This document shows, one piece after another, positions 45,342 to 53,646 of a DNA stretch of 64,000 bases (positions within the stretch are counted from its first letter, which is position 1; each line of letters opens with the position of its first letter). This stretch comes from JBOFBH01 sp051657715. Lineage in GTDB: Bacteria; Actinomycetota; Actinomycetes; Actinomycetales; Angustibacteraceae. The stretch spans positions 248,001-312,000 of the forward strand of contig JBOFLF010000064.1 of NCBI GenBank assembly GCA_051657715.1. Direction: 5' to 3'. The position numbers and the translations under genes were made by a program. The notes beneath the pieces are model-generated. The model was not told the origin of the DNA and did no database searches. It worked only from the letters and a program-made list of their open reading frames with translations.

Positions 45342-45995
45342 TCACCTCGTGAGCAACCGCGAGCGGACCGTGACAAGCAGCTGGACCAGACCGATCCCGC
45401 CCAGGACGGTGCTGGCGCTGGCGCCAGCAGTCGCCCACCTGCCAGCCGCGTCCGGGTAAAGAGCAGCGGTCAGCAGAACAGACAGCGCAACCAGCACCCG
45501 AGTGGGTCGCTCGGCGACAGTGACCAGACCGACGTCGCCCAGGCCCACGCCACCGGCCCGGGCTCGGACGTACTCGTGCAGCGCGGCGCAGCTGCCGGCC
45601 ACGACCGCGAGCCAACCGGGAGCGCCGACCCACCACAACGCCACTGCCAGGGCGGCATCCGCAACCCGGTCGGCGGTGGCGTCCACCACGGCGCCCCACC
45701 GGGAGGCCCGGCCGGTCAGCACCGCGACCGCGCCGTCCACACTGTCGGCGAGCGCGGACGCCCCCACGGCCAGCGCACCAAGACTCACCCAGCGACCGCC
45801 GCCAGCGGCAGCAGGGAGCACTGCCAGGGCCAGCCCGAGCCCGACCAGCGTCACCGCGGTCGGCGACAGCCCAACCGCGGCGATCGGCCGAGCGCAGCGG
45901 TAGGAGAACCGCAGCCACCGGTGCACCAGCCGGTTGCCACGCGGATCCAGGCCGTGCAGCCGAGCCCACGCGTCCAGATACTCCTCGCAGGTCAG
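45342..45995 (-). CDS. CDP-alcohol phosphatidyltransferase, probable CTG start
   Basis: Membrane enzyme transferring a CDP-activated group to an alcohol head group. Seen: the family motif DSVDGAVAVLTGRASRWGAV followed by VDATADRVAD, and about five helices. The first conventional start (GTG 45926) would cut off TCEEYLDAWARLHG, which looks like the conserved N-terminus. A CTG at 45995 overlaps the preceding stop as CTGA and has GGGAG 5 nt upstream; I take it as the start (217 residues). The substrate is not deducible. Confidence 0.82.
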   Translation of the reverse strand: MTCEEYLDAWARLHGLDPRGNRLVHRWLRFSYRCARPIAAVGLSPTAVTLVGLGLALAVLPAAAGGGRWVSLGALAVGASALADSVDGAVAVLTGRASRWGAVVDATADRVADAALAVALWWVGAPGWLAVVAGSCAALHEYVRARAGGVGLGDVGLVTVAERPTRVLVALSVLLTAALYPDAAGRWATAGASASTVLGGIGLVQLLVTVRSRLLTR

Positions 45996-46156
45996 AGCAG
46001 CTCCCGGGCCACGCTCACGGCCGCGGCGCTCACAGCTGCGATGTCGGGCACGACGGGGATGACGCCATGCCCGGTCACCTCCACGACCAGGCCGCTGGCC
46101 CCATCAGCACTCGTCGGCTCGGTGATGGCCGTCGCTCTGCTGGTCCCGACCGTCAT
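45992..46156 (-). CDS. Small ORF, 54 aa, between metF and CDP-alcohol gene
   Basis: Not recognised. ATG 46156 overlaps the metF stop as ATGA, and its TGA overlaps a CTG start of the next gene as CTGA. Third positions are mostly G/C, like coding sequence. The peptide has no Cys, no clear signal peptide and a hydrophobic second half (GLVVEVTGHGVIPVVPDIAA...). The tight overlaps on both sides are the main argument that it is translated. Confidence 0.6.
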   Translation of the reverse strand: MTVGTSRATAITEPTSADGASGLVVEVTGHGVIPVVPDIAAVSAAAVSVARELL

Positions 46157-47100
46157 GACCGGCCGGCTGCGGACGTCAACCCGAGCGCGGTGTAGATCTC
46201 CACCGTCGCGGTGGACCGGTTCAACGTGTAGAAGTGCAGCCCGGGAGCGCCGGCGTCGAGCAGGTCCCGGGCCAGCTCGGTGGCGATCTCGATGCCCCGC
46301 CGGCGTACCGCGGCCGGCTCCGGACCCGCAGCACGTAGCCGGTCCGCAACCCGGGCCGGAACCTGCGCGCCCACCAGGCCGGCCACTCGTTCGATCTGCT
46401 GCAACCCGGTGATCGGCATCAATCCAGGGATGATCGGGAGGTCGCACCCCTGGTCCCGGACCCGGCGGACCAGCTCGACATAGGCGCTCGCGTCGAAGAA
46501 CATCTGGGTGACCGCGAACTCCGCACCAGCGGCAGCCTTCGTGACCAGCACCCGTGCGTCCTGATCCAGGTCTTTCGACTCGGGGTGCTTGTCGGGGAAC
46601 GCGGCCACTCCCACACAGAACGACCCTGACCGACATAGCAGCTCGACTAGTTGATCCGCGTGATCCAGTCCGTCCGGGTGCGGCGTCCACGGACCAGATC
46701 CGCCAGGCGGGTCGCCGCGCAACGCCATCACGTTTCGCACGCCGGCGGCTGCGTACTGGCCAATCACCCGGCGCAGGCTCTCCTGGGACGTGGCCACGCA
46801 GGTCAGGTGGGCGACCGGCGTCAGCGTGGTGTCTCTGGCGATCCGCTCGGTGATCCGCACTGTCCGGTCCTGGGTCGAGCCACCAGCGCCATAGGTCACG
46901 GACACGAAGGTCGGCCGCAGCCGCTCCAGGCGCCGGACCGCCGTCCACAGCTGCCGCTCGCCGACGTCGTCCTTGGGAGGGAAAAACTCGAAGGAGAACG
47001 ACCGCTGGCCGGTGGCGAGCAGGTCTCGCAGGCTTTCGTGAACGGTGGGTTCGACGGCGCGGGCCGAAGGCCGGTTCAGGGACCAGGCGACCGGAGGCAT
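46153..47100 (-). CDS. metF: Methylenetetrahydrofolate reductase
   Basis: Reduces 5,10-methylene-THF to 5-methyl-THF for methionine synthesis. 315 residues from ATG 47100. Seen: FSFEFFPPKDD with the conserved glutamate, FVSVTYGAGGSTQDRT, MALRGDPPGG, AVTQMFFDASAYVELV and HFYTLNRSTAT. In M. tuberculosis a MetF-like gene (Rv2172c) also precedes a polyprenyl synthase and pknL, so the location is conserved. Confidence 0.96.
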   Translation of the reverse strand: MPPVAWSLNRPSARAVEPTVHESLRDLLATGQRSFSFEFFPPKDDVGERQLWTAVRRLERLRPTFVSVTYGAGGSTQDRTVRITERIARDTTLTPVAHLTCVATSQESLRRVIGQYAAAGVRNVMALRGDPPGGSGPWTPHPDGLDHADQLVELLCRSGSFCVGVAAFPDKHPESKDLDQDARVLVTKAAAGAEFAVTQMFFDASAYVELVRRVRDQGCDLPIIPGLMPITGLQQIERVAGLVGAQVPARVADRLRAAGPEPAAVRRRGIEIATELARDLLDAGAPGLHFYTLNRSTATVEIYTALGLTSAAGRS

Positions 47101-47198
47101 GCGTTCGAGGGTAATGGGCGGCGCGGCTAGCTGCTTCCGGTGTCCGCGGTGACACGCGTCCTAGGCTTAAGCCACAGGCTCGAGTACCACCATTGGCT

Positions 47199-47309
47199 TT
47201 GCTAGGTGATGCTTCGATCACGTGATGACTCGATCACGTGATGCGTCGAACGCGTGCTGCGTCGACTATGTGATGCAGCGAGCAGGAGATGTCCGAGCAT
47301 GTGACGCAT
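47199..47309. repeat. Array of seven 16-bp repeats upstream of crtE
   Basis: Units begin at 47199, 47215, 47231, 47247, 47263, 47279 (15 bp) and 47294. The two best are CGATCACGTGATGACT and CGATCACGTGATGCGT; others decay (CGAACGCGTGCTGCGT, CGACTATGTGATGCAG, CGAGCATGTGACGCAT). The core ATCACGTGAT is a perfect 10-bp palindrome. The array ends about 75 bp before the crtE start and lies between divergent metF and crtE, so it is well placed to be an operator array. Confidence 0.88.
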
Positions 47310-47384
47310 CGAAGCAACCGCAGAGCCGCTGCTGGACGAAGATGTCTTTGCGGGTGCCGACCACCGAGTGATCCGAGGAGCGCT

Positions 47385-48485
47385 GTGCTACTCCCCCTGG
47401 ACGACCCCCCGGGTAATCCGCTAGACGCCGACGACCTGCGAGTTCGCGTGCAGAAGGTGCTGGACGACCACGTGCGGCGACAAGTGGACCGGCTGTCGGC
47501 GCTGGGGCCGGACCTGGACCCACTGATCGAGGTGGTGACCGACCTGCTCAGCGGCGGCAAGAGGCTTCGCCCGGCGTTCTGTTACTGGGGCTGGCGAGGA
47601 GCAGGCGGCGACGACGTGCCCGGCATCGTCGAGGCGGCCAGTGCTTTCGAGATGTTCCATGCCGCCGCGCTGCTGCACGACGACGTGATGGATGACAGCA
47701 GCAGCCGTCGGGGCCAGGTCGCGGCCCACCGACGGATGGCCGCCGTGCACCAAGCCGCTGGCTGGACCGGGGACGGTGATCGTTTCGGGACGGCGGCCGC
47801 CATCCTGGCTGGTGACCTCTGCCTGGCGTGGAGCGACGAGCTCTTCACCGAGTGTGGGCTGCCTGCGGCGAGCGTCGCCCGGGCTCGCTCGCTGTTCGAC
47901 GTGATGCGCACGCAGCTGATGGGCGGGCAGTACCTGGATCTGCTCGCCCAGGCCGTGCCGGAATCGGACGGCGACGGTGACCTGGAACGGGCACGGCGGG
48001 TGATCCGCTTCAAGAGCGCGAAGTACAGCGTGGAGCACCCGCTGCTGATCGGGGGCTCTCTGGCCGGTGCCGCACCCGGGCTGTTGGCGTGCTACTCGGC
48101 GTACGGCATCCCGCTCGGCGAGGCGTTCCAGCTGCGGGACGACATCCTCGGAGTCTTCGGTGACCCTGAGCGCACCGGCAAGCCCGCCGGCGACGACCTG
48201 CGGGAGGGAAAGCGGACAGTGCTGATCGCCGAGGCCCTGGCGCACGCCACCCCGGGTCAAGCCAGCACCCTGCGGCAAGAGCTGGGGAATCCGGCCCTGG
48301 ACGCTGAGGGGGTGGCTGTACTGCGCGCGATCATCACCGACACGGGCGCGTTGGAGCGGGTCGAGGCTCGGATCGAGTCCCAGGCCCGGCAGGCCCGCGA
48401 CGCACTCAACGCCAGCACGCTCACCACGCATGCCAGGACGGTTCTGAACGACCTGGTCACCGCGGCGACCGCGAGGATCGCGTGA
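47385..48485 (+). CDS. crtE: Geranylgeranyl diphosphate synthase (CrtE/IdsA type)
   Basis: Trans-prenyltransferase supplying GGPP for carotenoids. 366 residues from GTG 47385 with GAGGAG 4 nt upstream; the frame is open to 47289, inside the repeat array. Seen: first Asp-rich motif LLHDDVMDDSSSRRG, GKRLRPAFCYWG, second Asp-rich motif QLRDDILGVFGD. Directly coupled to crtI (GTGA overlap). Position equals Rv2173 (idsA2) in M. tuberculosis. Confidence 0.95.
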   Translation: MLLPLDDPPGNPLDADDLRVRVQKVLDDHVRRQVDRLSALGPDLDPLIEVVTDLLSGGKRLRPAFCYWGWRGAGGDDVPGIVEAASAFEMFHAAALLHDDVMDDSSSRRGQVAAHRRMAAVHQAAGWTGDGDRFGTAAAILAGDLCLAWSDELFTECGLPAASVARARSLFDVMRTQLMGGQYLDLLAQAVPESDGDGDLERARRVIRFKSAKYSVEHPLLIGGSLAGAAPGLLACYSAYGIPLGEAFQLRDDILGVFGDPERTGKPAGDDLREGKRTVLIAEALAHATPGQASTLRQELGNPALDAEGVAVLRAIITDTGALERVEARIESQARQARDALNASTLTTHARTVLNDLVTAATARIA

Positions 48486-50056
48486 TCCGCCAGGCGGGTC
48501 GAGCCTCCGGGGCGCGGGTCCGGGTGCTTCGGTCACGGGGGCCGCGGACGGTGGTCGGACCGACCGACCACGTGGTGGTCGTCGGGGCCGGTCTTGGTGG
48601 TCTGTCGGCGGCGATGCGGTTGGCCGGAGCGGGTCGGCAGGTGACTGTCCTGGAGCGGGAGGCGGTGCCCGGCGGACGGGCCGGTGTGGTCGAGCTCGCC
48701 GCACCGGACGGGGCGGGGACGTACCGTTTCGACACCGGGCCGACCGTGCTCACCATGCCGGACCTCATCGCGGACTGCTTCGACGCGGTCGGCGAGTCGA
48801 TGACGGACTGGCTGGACCTGGTGCCCGTGGACCCGTTGTACCGCAGCTATTTCGCGGACGGATCTCGGATCGACGTGCACGCCAGCCACGACGCGATGCT
48901 GCAGGAGCTGCGCGAGGTCTGCGGCCCAGCGGAGGCGGCCGGCTACCAGCGGTACGTGGACTTCGTCTCAGCGCTCTACCGATACGAGATGCGCGACTTC
49001 ATCGACCGCAACATCGACTCCCCGCTGGACCTGCTGACCCCCAACCTCGCTCGGCTGGTAGCGATGGGCGGATTCCGCCGGCTCGCACCCAAGGTCGCGC
49101 AGTACCTGCGGGATCCACGCACCCAGCGGTTGTTCAGCTTCCAGGCCATGTACGCCGGGCTATCGCCCTACGATGCGCTCGCCCTGTACGCGGTCATCGC
49201 CTACATGGACTCGGTGGCCGGGGTGTTCTTCCCGCGCGGGGGGATGCACGCGCTGCCGCAAGCGATGGCCGCCGCCGCGGACAAGCACGGCGTACAGCTG
49301 CGATACCGCACTGAGGTGACCCGGGTGGAGCACCGCGGCGGTCGGGCGGTGGCGGTGCACACCGCGGACGGCCAGCGGATCGCCGCCGACGTCGTGGTGC
49401 TCAACCCCGATCTGCCCGTCGCCCAGCGCGAGCTGCTCGGCCGGTCGCCCTGGACGGTCCGGCGGCTGCGGTACTCGCCGTCCTGCTACCTGCTGCTCGC
49501 CGGCTCACGCCGACACTACCCGCAGGGCGCGCACCACACGATCCACTTCGGCCACGCCTGGCGCCAGGTGTTCGACGAGCTGACGTCCGGGCGGGTGATG
49601 AGCGATCCCTCGGTACTCGTGACCAACCCGACCCGCACCGACCCCTCGTTGGCCCCGGCCGACCGGCATTCGTACTACGTGCTGTTCCCGACCCCGAACC
49701 TGGACGGTCAGGTGGACTGGCGGCAAGCGGCGCCGCGCTTTCGCGAGCACGTGCTGGAGACGTTGCAGCAGCGGGGGTACGACGGGTTCGAGGACGCGAT
49801 CGAGGTCGAGGATGTCACCACCCCGCTGGACTGGGCGGCGCGCGGCATGGAGCGCGGGGCGCCGTTCGCCGCCGCGCACTCGTTCAGCCAGACCGGCCCG
49901 TTCCGACCCGGCAACCTGTGGGGGGAGAACGTGGTCTTCACCGGCTCCGGCACCCAGCCCGGCGTCGGGGTTCCGATGGTGCTGGTGTCCGGGCGGTTGG
50001 CCGCGGAGCGGGTGCTCGGCCGCGATCCTGCGTACCACTCGCGGGCCTGGCGGTGA
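48482..50056 (+). CDS. crtI: Phytoene desaturase
   Basis: FAD-dependent desaturase, 524 residues from GTG 48482. Seen: VVVVGAGLGGLSAAMRLAGAG, VPGGRAGVVEL, YRFDTGPTVLTMPDL, GMHALPQAMAAAADKHG and C-terminal TGSGTQPGVGVPMVLVSGRLAAERV. The first ~27 residues before the dinucleotide motif are an Arg-rich extension. Converts phytoene to lycopene-type products. Coupled to crtE and crtB by 4-nt overlaps. Confidence 0.96.
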   Translation: MIRQAGRASGARVRVLRSRGPRTVVGPTDHVVVVGAGLGGLSAAMRLAGAGRQVTVLEREAVPGGRAGVVELAAPDGAGTYRFDTGPTVLTMPDLIADCFDAVGESMTDWLDLVPVDPLYRSYFADGSRIDVHASHDAMLQELREVCGPAEAAGYQRYVDFVSALYRYEMRDFIDRNIDSPLDLLTPNLARLVAMGGFRRLAPKVAQYLRDPRTQRLFSFQAMYAGLSPYDALALYAVIAYMDSVAGVFFPRGGMHALPQAMAAAADKHGVQLRYRTEVTRVEHRGGRAVAVHTADGQRIAADVVVLNPDLPVAQRELLGRSPWTVRRLRYSPSCYLLLAGSRRHYPQGAHHTIHFGHAWRQVFDELTSGRVMSDPSVLVTNPTRTDPSLAPADRHSYYVLFPTPNLDGQVDWRQAAPRFREHVLETLQQRGYDGFEDAIEVEDVTTPLDWAARGMERGAPFAAAHSFSQTGPFRPGNLWGENVVFTGSGTQPGVGVPMVLVSGRLAAERVLGRDPAYHSRAWR

Positions 50057-51030
50057 GCGCCGCCTCCCCGACCGGCCGCTGGCACGAGCGGGCGCTCGAC
50101 GCCGCCGAGATCACCGATCCCCGGCTGCGCGCGGCCTACGAACGCTGCCGTGCGGTCAACGCCGACCACGGCAAGACGTACTACCTCGCCGCGCTGCTGC
50201 TGCCGCCGGACCGTCGACCGCACGTGTACGCGCTCTACGCGTTCGCCCGGGTGGCGGACGAGTTCGTCGACGACCTGGACGCCCCCGACCCGCAAGGACT
50301 ACTGGACTGGGGCGAACGAGCGGTCCGCCAGCTGCGGCTCGGCGTCGCGGCGCTGGACGAGCCGGACGTCGACCCGGTGGTCGCGGCCACCGCCCACACC
50401 GTGGCCCACACCAGGCTCGACGTCTCCCTGTTCGAGGACTTCCTGGCCGCGATGCGCCAGGACATCACGGTGAGCAGGTACCGCACGTACGACGACCTGC
50501 GCGGCTACATGTGGGGGTCGGCCTGCGTCATCGGGCTGATGATGCTGCCGTTGCTCGGCCCGCTGGACGATGCCGCCGCCGAGCACGCGGCAGCGCTCGG
50601 TGAGGCGTTCCAGATGGCCAACTTCATCCGGGACGTCGGTGAGGACCTGCGCCGGGGCCGGATCTACCTGCCGCTGGACGACCTGGACCGGTTCGGTGTC
50701 CGCGAGGACGATCTCGCGGCTGGGGTGGTCACCCCGGCGATCCGTGACCTGCTGCGGTTCGAGATCGACCGTACTCGGGGGGTGTTCAGGTTCGCCGAGC
50801 GCGGGATCCGGATGGTGGAGCCGGCGAGCCGCCCGTGCCTGCGGACTGCGCTGGAGCTGTACGGCGGAATCCTCGGTGAGGTGGAGCGGGCTGACTACCA
50901 GGTGTTCACTCAGCGGGTGCGGGTGCCGCCGCGGCGCCGGGCCTCGGTCGCGGTGCCAGAACTCGCCCGGGCGCTGTCGGCGCGCCGGGAGGCGGCCAGC
51001 TGGCGCCAGCTGCGATCCATCCGAACCTGA
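50053..51030 (+). CDS. crtB: Phytoene synthase
   Basis: Condenses two GGPP to phytoene. 325 residues from GTG 50053 in a GTGA overlap with crtI. Seen: first Asp-rich motif VADEFVDDLD (~residue 70), second DVGEDLRRGRIYLPL (~residue 200), AFQMANFIRD and YGGILGEVERADYQVF. Last gene of crtEIB. The 106 bp to the convergent next gene hold three CAGTCC motifs 13-15 bp apart. Confidence 0.96.
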   Translation: MSAASPTGRWHERALDAAEITDPRLRAAYERCRAVNADHGKTYYLAALLLPPDRRPHVYALYAFARVADEFVDDLDAPDPQGLLDWGERAVRQLRLGVAALDEPDVDPVVAATAHTVAHTRLDVSLFEDFLAAMRQDITVSRYRTYDDLRGYMWGSACVIGLMMLPLLGPLDDAAAEHAAALGEAFQMANFIRDVGEDLRRGRIYLPLDDLDRFGVREDDLAAGVVTPAIRDLLRFEIDRTRGVFRFAERGIRMVEPASRPCLRTALELYGGILGEVERADYQVFTQRVRVPPRRRASVAVPELARALSARREAASWRQLRSIRT

Positions 51031-51136
51031 GCAGGCGGGTGCCCGAGCAGGCGAGAGCAGCGATCCCTGATCGGCAGTCCACGGCAACAGTCCCCGTCAG
51101 CAGTCCCGATCGTCAGCGCTGCTCAGCGAGCACTGG

Positions 51137-51571
51137 TCACAATGCCAAGGCCTGAGCGCGGCGGCGGACCTCCGTCTTGTGGCCGGCCCGCAACGCGGCC
51201 AGTGGGCTGCCCCCTGGGATGGTCGGGTCGGTCGACACCAGCCACCGCCACGCCTCGTCGTCGCTGAGGCCAGCGTCGGCCAGCACGGTGAGAGTGCCCG
51301 GCAGATCCGGCAACGGTCCATTCGCTCCCAGCAAACCCGATGGCACACATCGAGGACCGGCGTCTGCTCGACGGACCGCCAGGAGCTGGCGATCTCGCAC
51401 CATCCGCCGCACATCGCTGATGCCGACGCCCAGGACGTCGGCGACCTCGGGCACGGTGAGCCATCGCGATCCGGTCGACTTGTCGTCTGCCGTGAGCACT
51501 GGAGCACGCCGCGTGACATTACTGACTGGTGTGGCGTCGTCCGGCGTCGTCTGAACGGGTGTCGTCTGCAC
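51137..51571 (-). CDS. Rv2175c-like DNA-binding protein
   Basis: 144 residues from GTG 51571 (M. tuberculosis Rv2175c has 146). Seen: helix-turn-helix WLTVPEVADVLGVGISDVRRMVRDRQLLAVRR and a C-terminal helical region with LTVLADAGLSDDEAWRWL. The N-terminal ~35 residues are Thr-rich (VQTTPVQTTPDD), where the mycobacterial protein is phosphorylated by PknL. It is divergent from the PASTA kinase next door, the same arrangement as Rv2175c-pknL. Confidence 0.9.
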   Translation of the reverse strand: MQTTPVQTTPDDATPVSNVTRRAPVLTADDKSTGSRWLTVPEVADVLGVGISDVRRMVRDRQLLAVRRADAGPRCVPSGLLGANGPLPDLPGTLTVLADAGLSDDEAWRWLVSTDPTIPGGSPLAALRAGHKTEVRRRAQALAL

Positions 51572-51623
51572 GGATTTAGCCTGCCACGAGTCATGTGAGC
51601 CACTCGACCGTAGAATCCACCCG

Positions 51624-53570
51624 ATGGACGTCACCACGGCTGATCCCCTGGTCGGGCAAGTGCTCGACGGGCGATACGCCGTGCACGCACGGATCGCCCG
51701 GGGCGGGATGGCCACCGTGTACCGCGGCGTGGACCAGCGTCTGGGTCGCGAAGTCGCGATCAAGGTGATGCACCCGGGCCTGGCCGAGGACGAGTCGTTC
51801 GTCCGGCGGTTCACCCGCGAGGCCCAGTCCGCGGCTCGGCTGGGTCACCCGAACGTCGTGCAGGTCTTCGACCAGGGCCGGCACGACAGGCTGGTGTACC
51901 TGGCGATGGAGTACGTCCCCGGCCGCACGCTCCGGGACGTCATGCGGACCGCCGGGGCGATGCGCCCGGGCGATGCCCTCGACGTGCTGGAGCCGGTGCT
52001 GGATGCATTGGCCGCGGCCCACCAGGCGGGGATCGTGCACCGCGACGTCAAGCCAGAGAACGTGCTGATCGCCGACGACGGCCGGGTCAAGGTCGCCGAC
52101 TTCGGGCTCGTCCGGGTGTCTGACGCCACCCAAGGGCACAGTCAGACGGGCGCGGTCTACGGCACGGTCTCCTACCTGGCTCCGGAGCAGGTCAACGGTG
52201 GCATGGCGGATCCGCGCAGCGACGTCTACGCCGCGGGTGTGGTGCTGTTCGAGATGGTGACCGGCAGCAAACCGTTCTCCGGCGACACCCCGGTCCAGGT
52301 GGCGCTGCAGCACCTTTCTAGCCGGGTGCCGACACCGTCGAGCTGGGTGCCGTCCGTGCCTGCGCCGCTCGACGACCTGGTCGCGCTGGCCACCGCTCGG
52401 GATCCCGAAGCCCGGCCGGCTAACGCCCGCGACCTGCTCGTGGCGCTGCGAGAGGCACGGCGCCGGATTCCGCTGGCGGACCTGGACGCCATCCCGCAGC
52501 ACAACCCGGCCGTCACCCCGATGGCGAGCATCGAGCACACGCAGGTTCTCGGTCAGACCGGAGCGCACACCACGGTGCAGCCGCCGCTGGCATTACCGGT
52601 GGAGCCAGGCCCGATTGGCCTCCCAGCGGTGACCAGCCGACCCGCGCCGCGCCGCGCGAGTCGGTCTACCCGATCGGGTCGGTCCTCAGGTCGGCTGGTC
52701 CTCGCCGGTGTGCTGGTGGCCGCCGTCCTGCTCGGCGTGGGGGCCTGGTTCCTCGGGGCTTTGCCCGGAACCAGGGTGGTGGTGCCCACCCTGGTGGGAC
52801 TGCCCGAGCAGCGGGCTCAGCGCGCCCTGGTTCAGCAGGGACTGCGGGGCGAGGTGTCCCGTCGCTTTGACGACACGGTGCCGAGCGGGCGGGTCATCTC
52901 CGCTGACCCGCCACGAGGCAGTCGGCAGCCGAAGGACTCAGTCGTCCGGCTGGTGGTGTCCCGCGGTCCCAGCCGGGTCAAGGTTCCACAGGTGGTGGGT
53001 CGCTCCGAGGACGACGCCCGCGGCGCACTGGAAGGCGCTGGGCTGCGGATCGGCGAGGTGGACGAGCGCTACGACGACGAGGTGCCGGAAGGAGAGGTGA
53101 TCAGCACCTCCCCCGTCGCCGGACGAACGGCGACCAAGGGCAGCCAGGTCGATGTGGTGGTCAGCCAAGGCCCGGCTCCCGTCGAGGTCGCTGATTGGCG
53201 CGGCAAGTCGGCGGAGGAGGCCAAGCGGACGCTCGGCTCAGCCGGGCTGCGGGTCCAGATCACCGAGGAGTTCAGCAACGACGTCGCGCCAGGCCTAGTC
53301 ATCGCTCAGGAACCTGGCCCTGGCACTGTCGAGCGCGGCACCACCGTCCGACTGGTGGTGTCTCGAGGACCGCAGACGATCCAGCTGCCGGACGTCACCG
53401 GCCAGACCGTGGCACAGGCGCGTGAACAGCTGAAGAGCCTGGGACTGCGGGTGCGCCTGCGGGGTGTCTTCGGGGGTCGCCCCCGAGATGACTCTCAGGT
53501 CGTCTCGCAAACTCCAGCCGCTGGAACAGCCGTGCCGCCGAAGTCAGGCGTGGTACTGGTGGCCTTCTGA
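51624..53570 (+). CDS. PASTA-domain Ser/Thr protein kinase (PknL-like)
   Basis: 648 residues. Cytosolic kinase domain (~14-280): glycine loop IARGGMATVYRG, VAIK lysine, HRDVKPEN catalytic loop, DFGLVR, and GTVSYLAPEQ. Linker rich in Pro/Thr, one transmembrane helix (~352-374, LVLAGVLVAAVLLGVGAWF), then four PASTA repeats starting near TRVVVPTLVGLP, SRVKVPQVVGRS, APVEVADWRGKS and QTIQLPDVTGQT. Likely senses cell wall precursors and phosphorylates its divergent neighbour. Confidence 0.96.
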   Translation: MDVTTADPLVGQVLDGRYAVHARIARGGMATVYRGVDQRLGREVAIKVMHPGLAEDESFVRRFTREAQSAARLGHPNVVQVFDQGRHDRLVYLAMEYVPGRTLRDVMRTAGAMRPGDALDVLEPVLDALAAAHQAGIVHRDVKPENVLIADDGRVKVADFGLVRVSDATQGHSQTGAVYGTVSYLAPEQVNGGMADPRSDVYAAGVVLFEMVTGSKPFSGDTPVQVALQHLSSRVPTPSSWVPSVPAPLDDLVALATARDPEARPANARDLLVALREARRRIPLADLDAIPQHNPAVTPMASIEHTQVLGQTGAHTTVQPPLALPVEPGPIGLPAVTSRPAPRRASRSTRSGRSSGRLVLAGVLVAAVLLGVGAWFLGALPGTRVVVPTLVGLPEQRAQRALVQQGLRGEVSRRFDDTVPSGRVISADPPRGSRQPKDSVVRLVVSRGPSRVKVPQVVGRSEDDARGALEGAGLRIGEVDERYDDEVPEGEVISTSPVAGRTATKGSQVDVVVSQGPAPVEVADWRGKSAEEAKRTLGSAGLRVQITEEFSNDVAPGLVIAQEPGPGTVERGTTVRLVVSRGPQTIQLPDVTGQTVAQAREQLKSLGLRVRLRGVFGGRPRDDSQVVSQTPAAGTAVPPKSGVVLVAF

Positions 53571-53646
53571 GGCCACGCCCACGTCGGCGCGTCGATCACG
53601 TGCGGGCTCGCCTCGGGGATGTCGGTCACGCACCCTCGGTGTCGCC

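Noticed and set aside
45992..47221. 409-codon frame overlapping metF
   Set aside because: Most is the alternative frame of metF; only its last 54 codons (45992-46156) are supported as a small ORF.
47199..47309. Considered as a CRISPR array
   Set aside because: Units are contiguous with no spacers, only 16 bp long and decayed; no cas genes nearby.
47199..47309. Considered as a plasmid or phage origin (iterons)
   Set aside because: No replication or phage gene in the window; flanked by metF and crtE.
51571..51814. Longer N-terminus for the Rv2175c-like protein
   Set aside because: The extension would overlap the divergent kinase gene by ~190 bp and has no conserved residues; GTG 51571 gives the length of the mycobacterial homologue.
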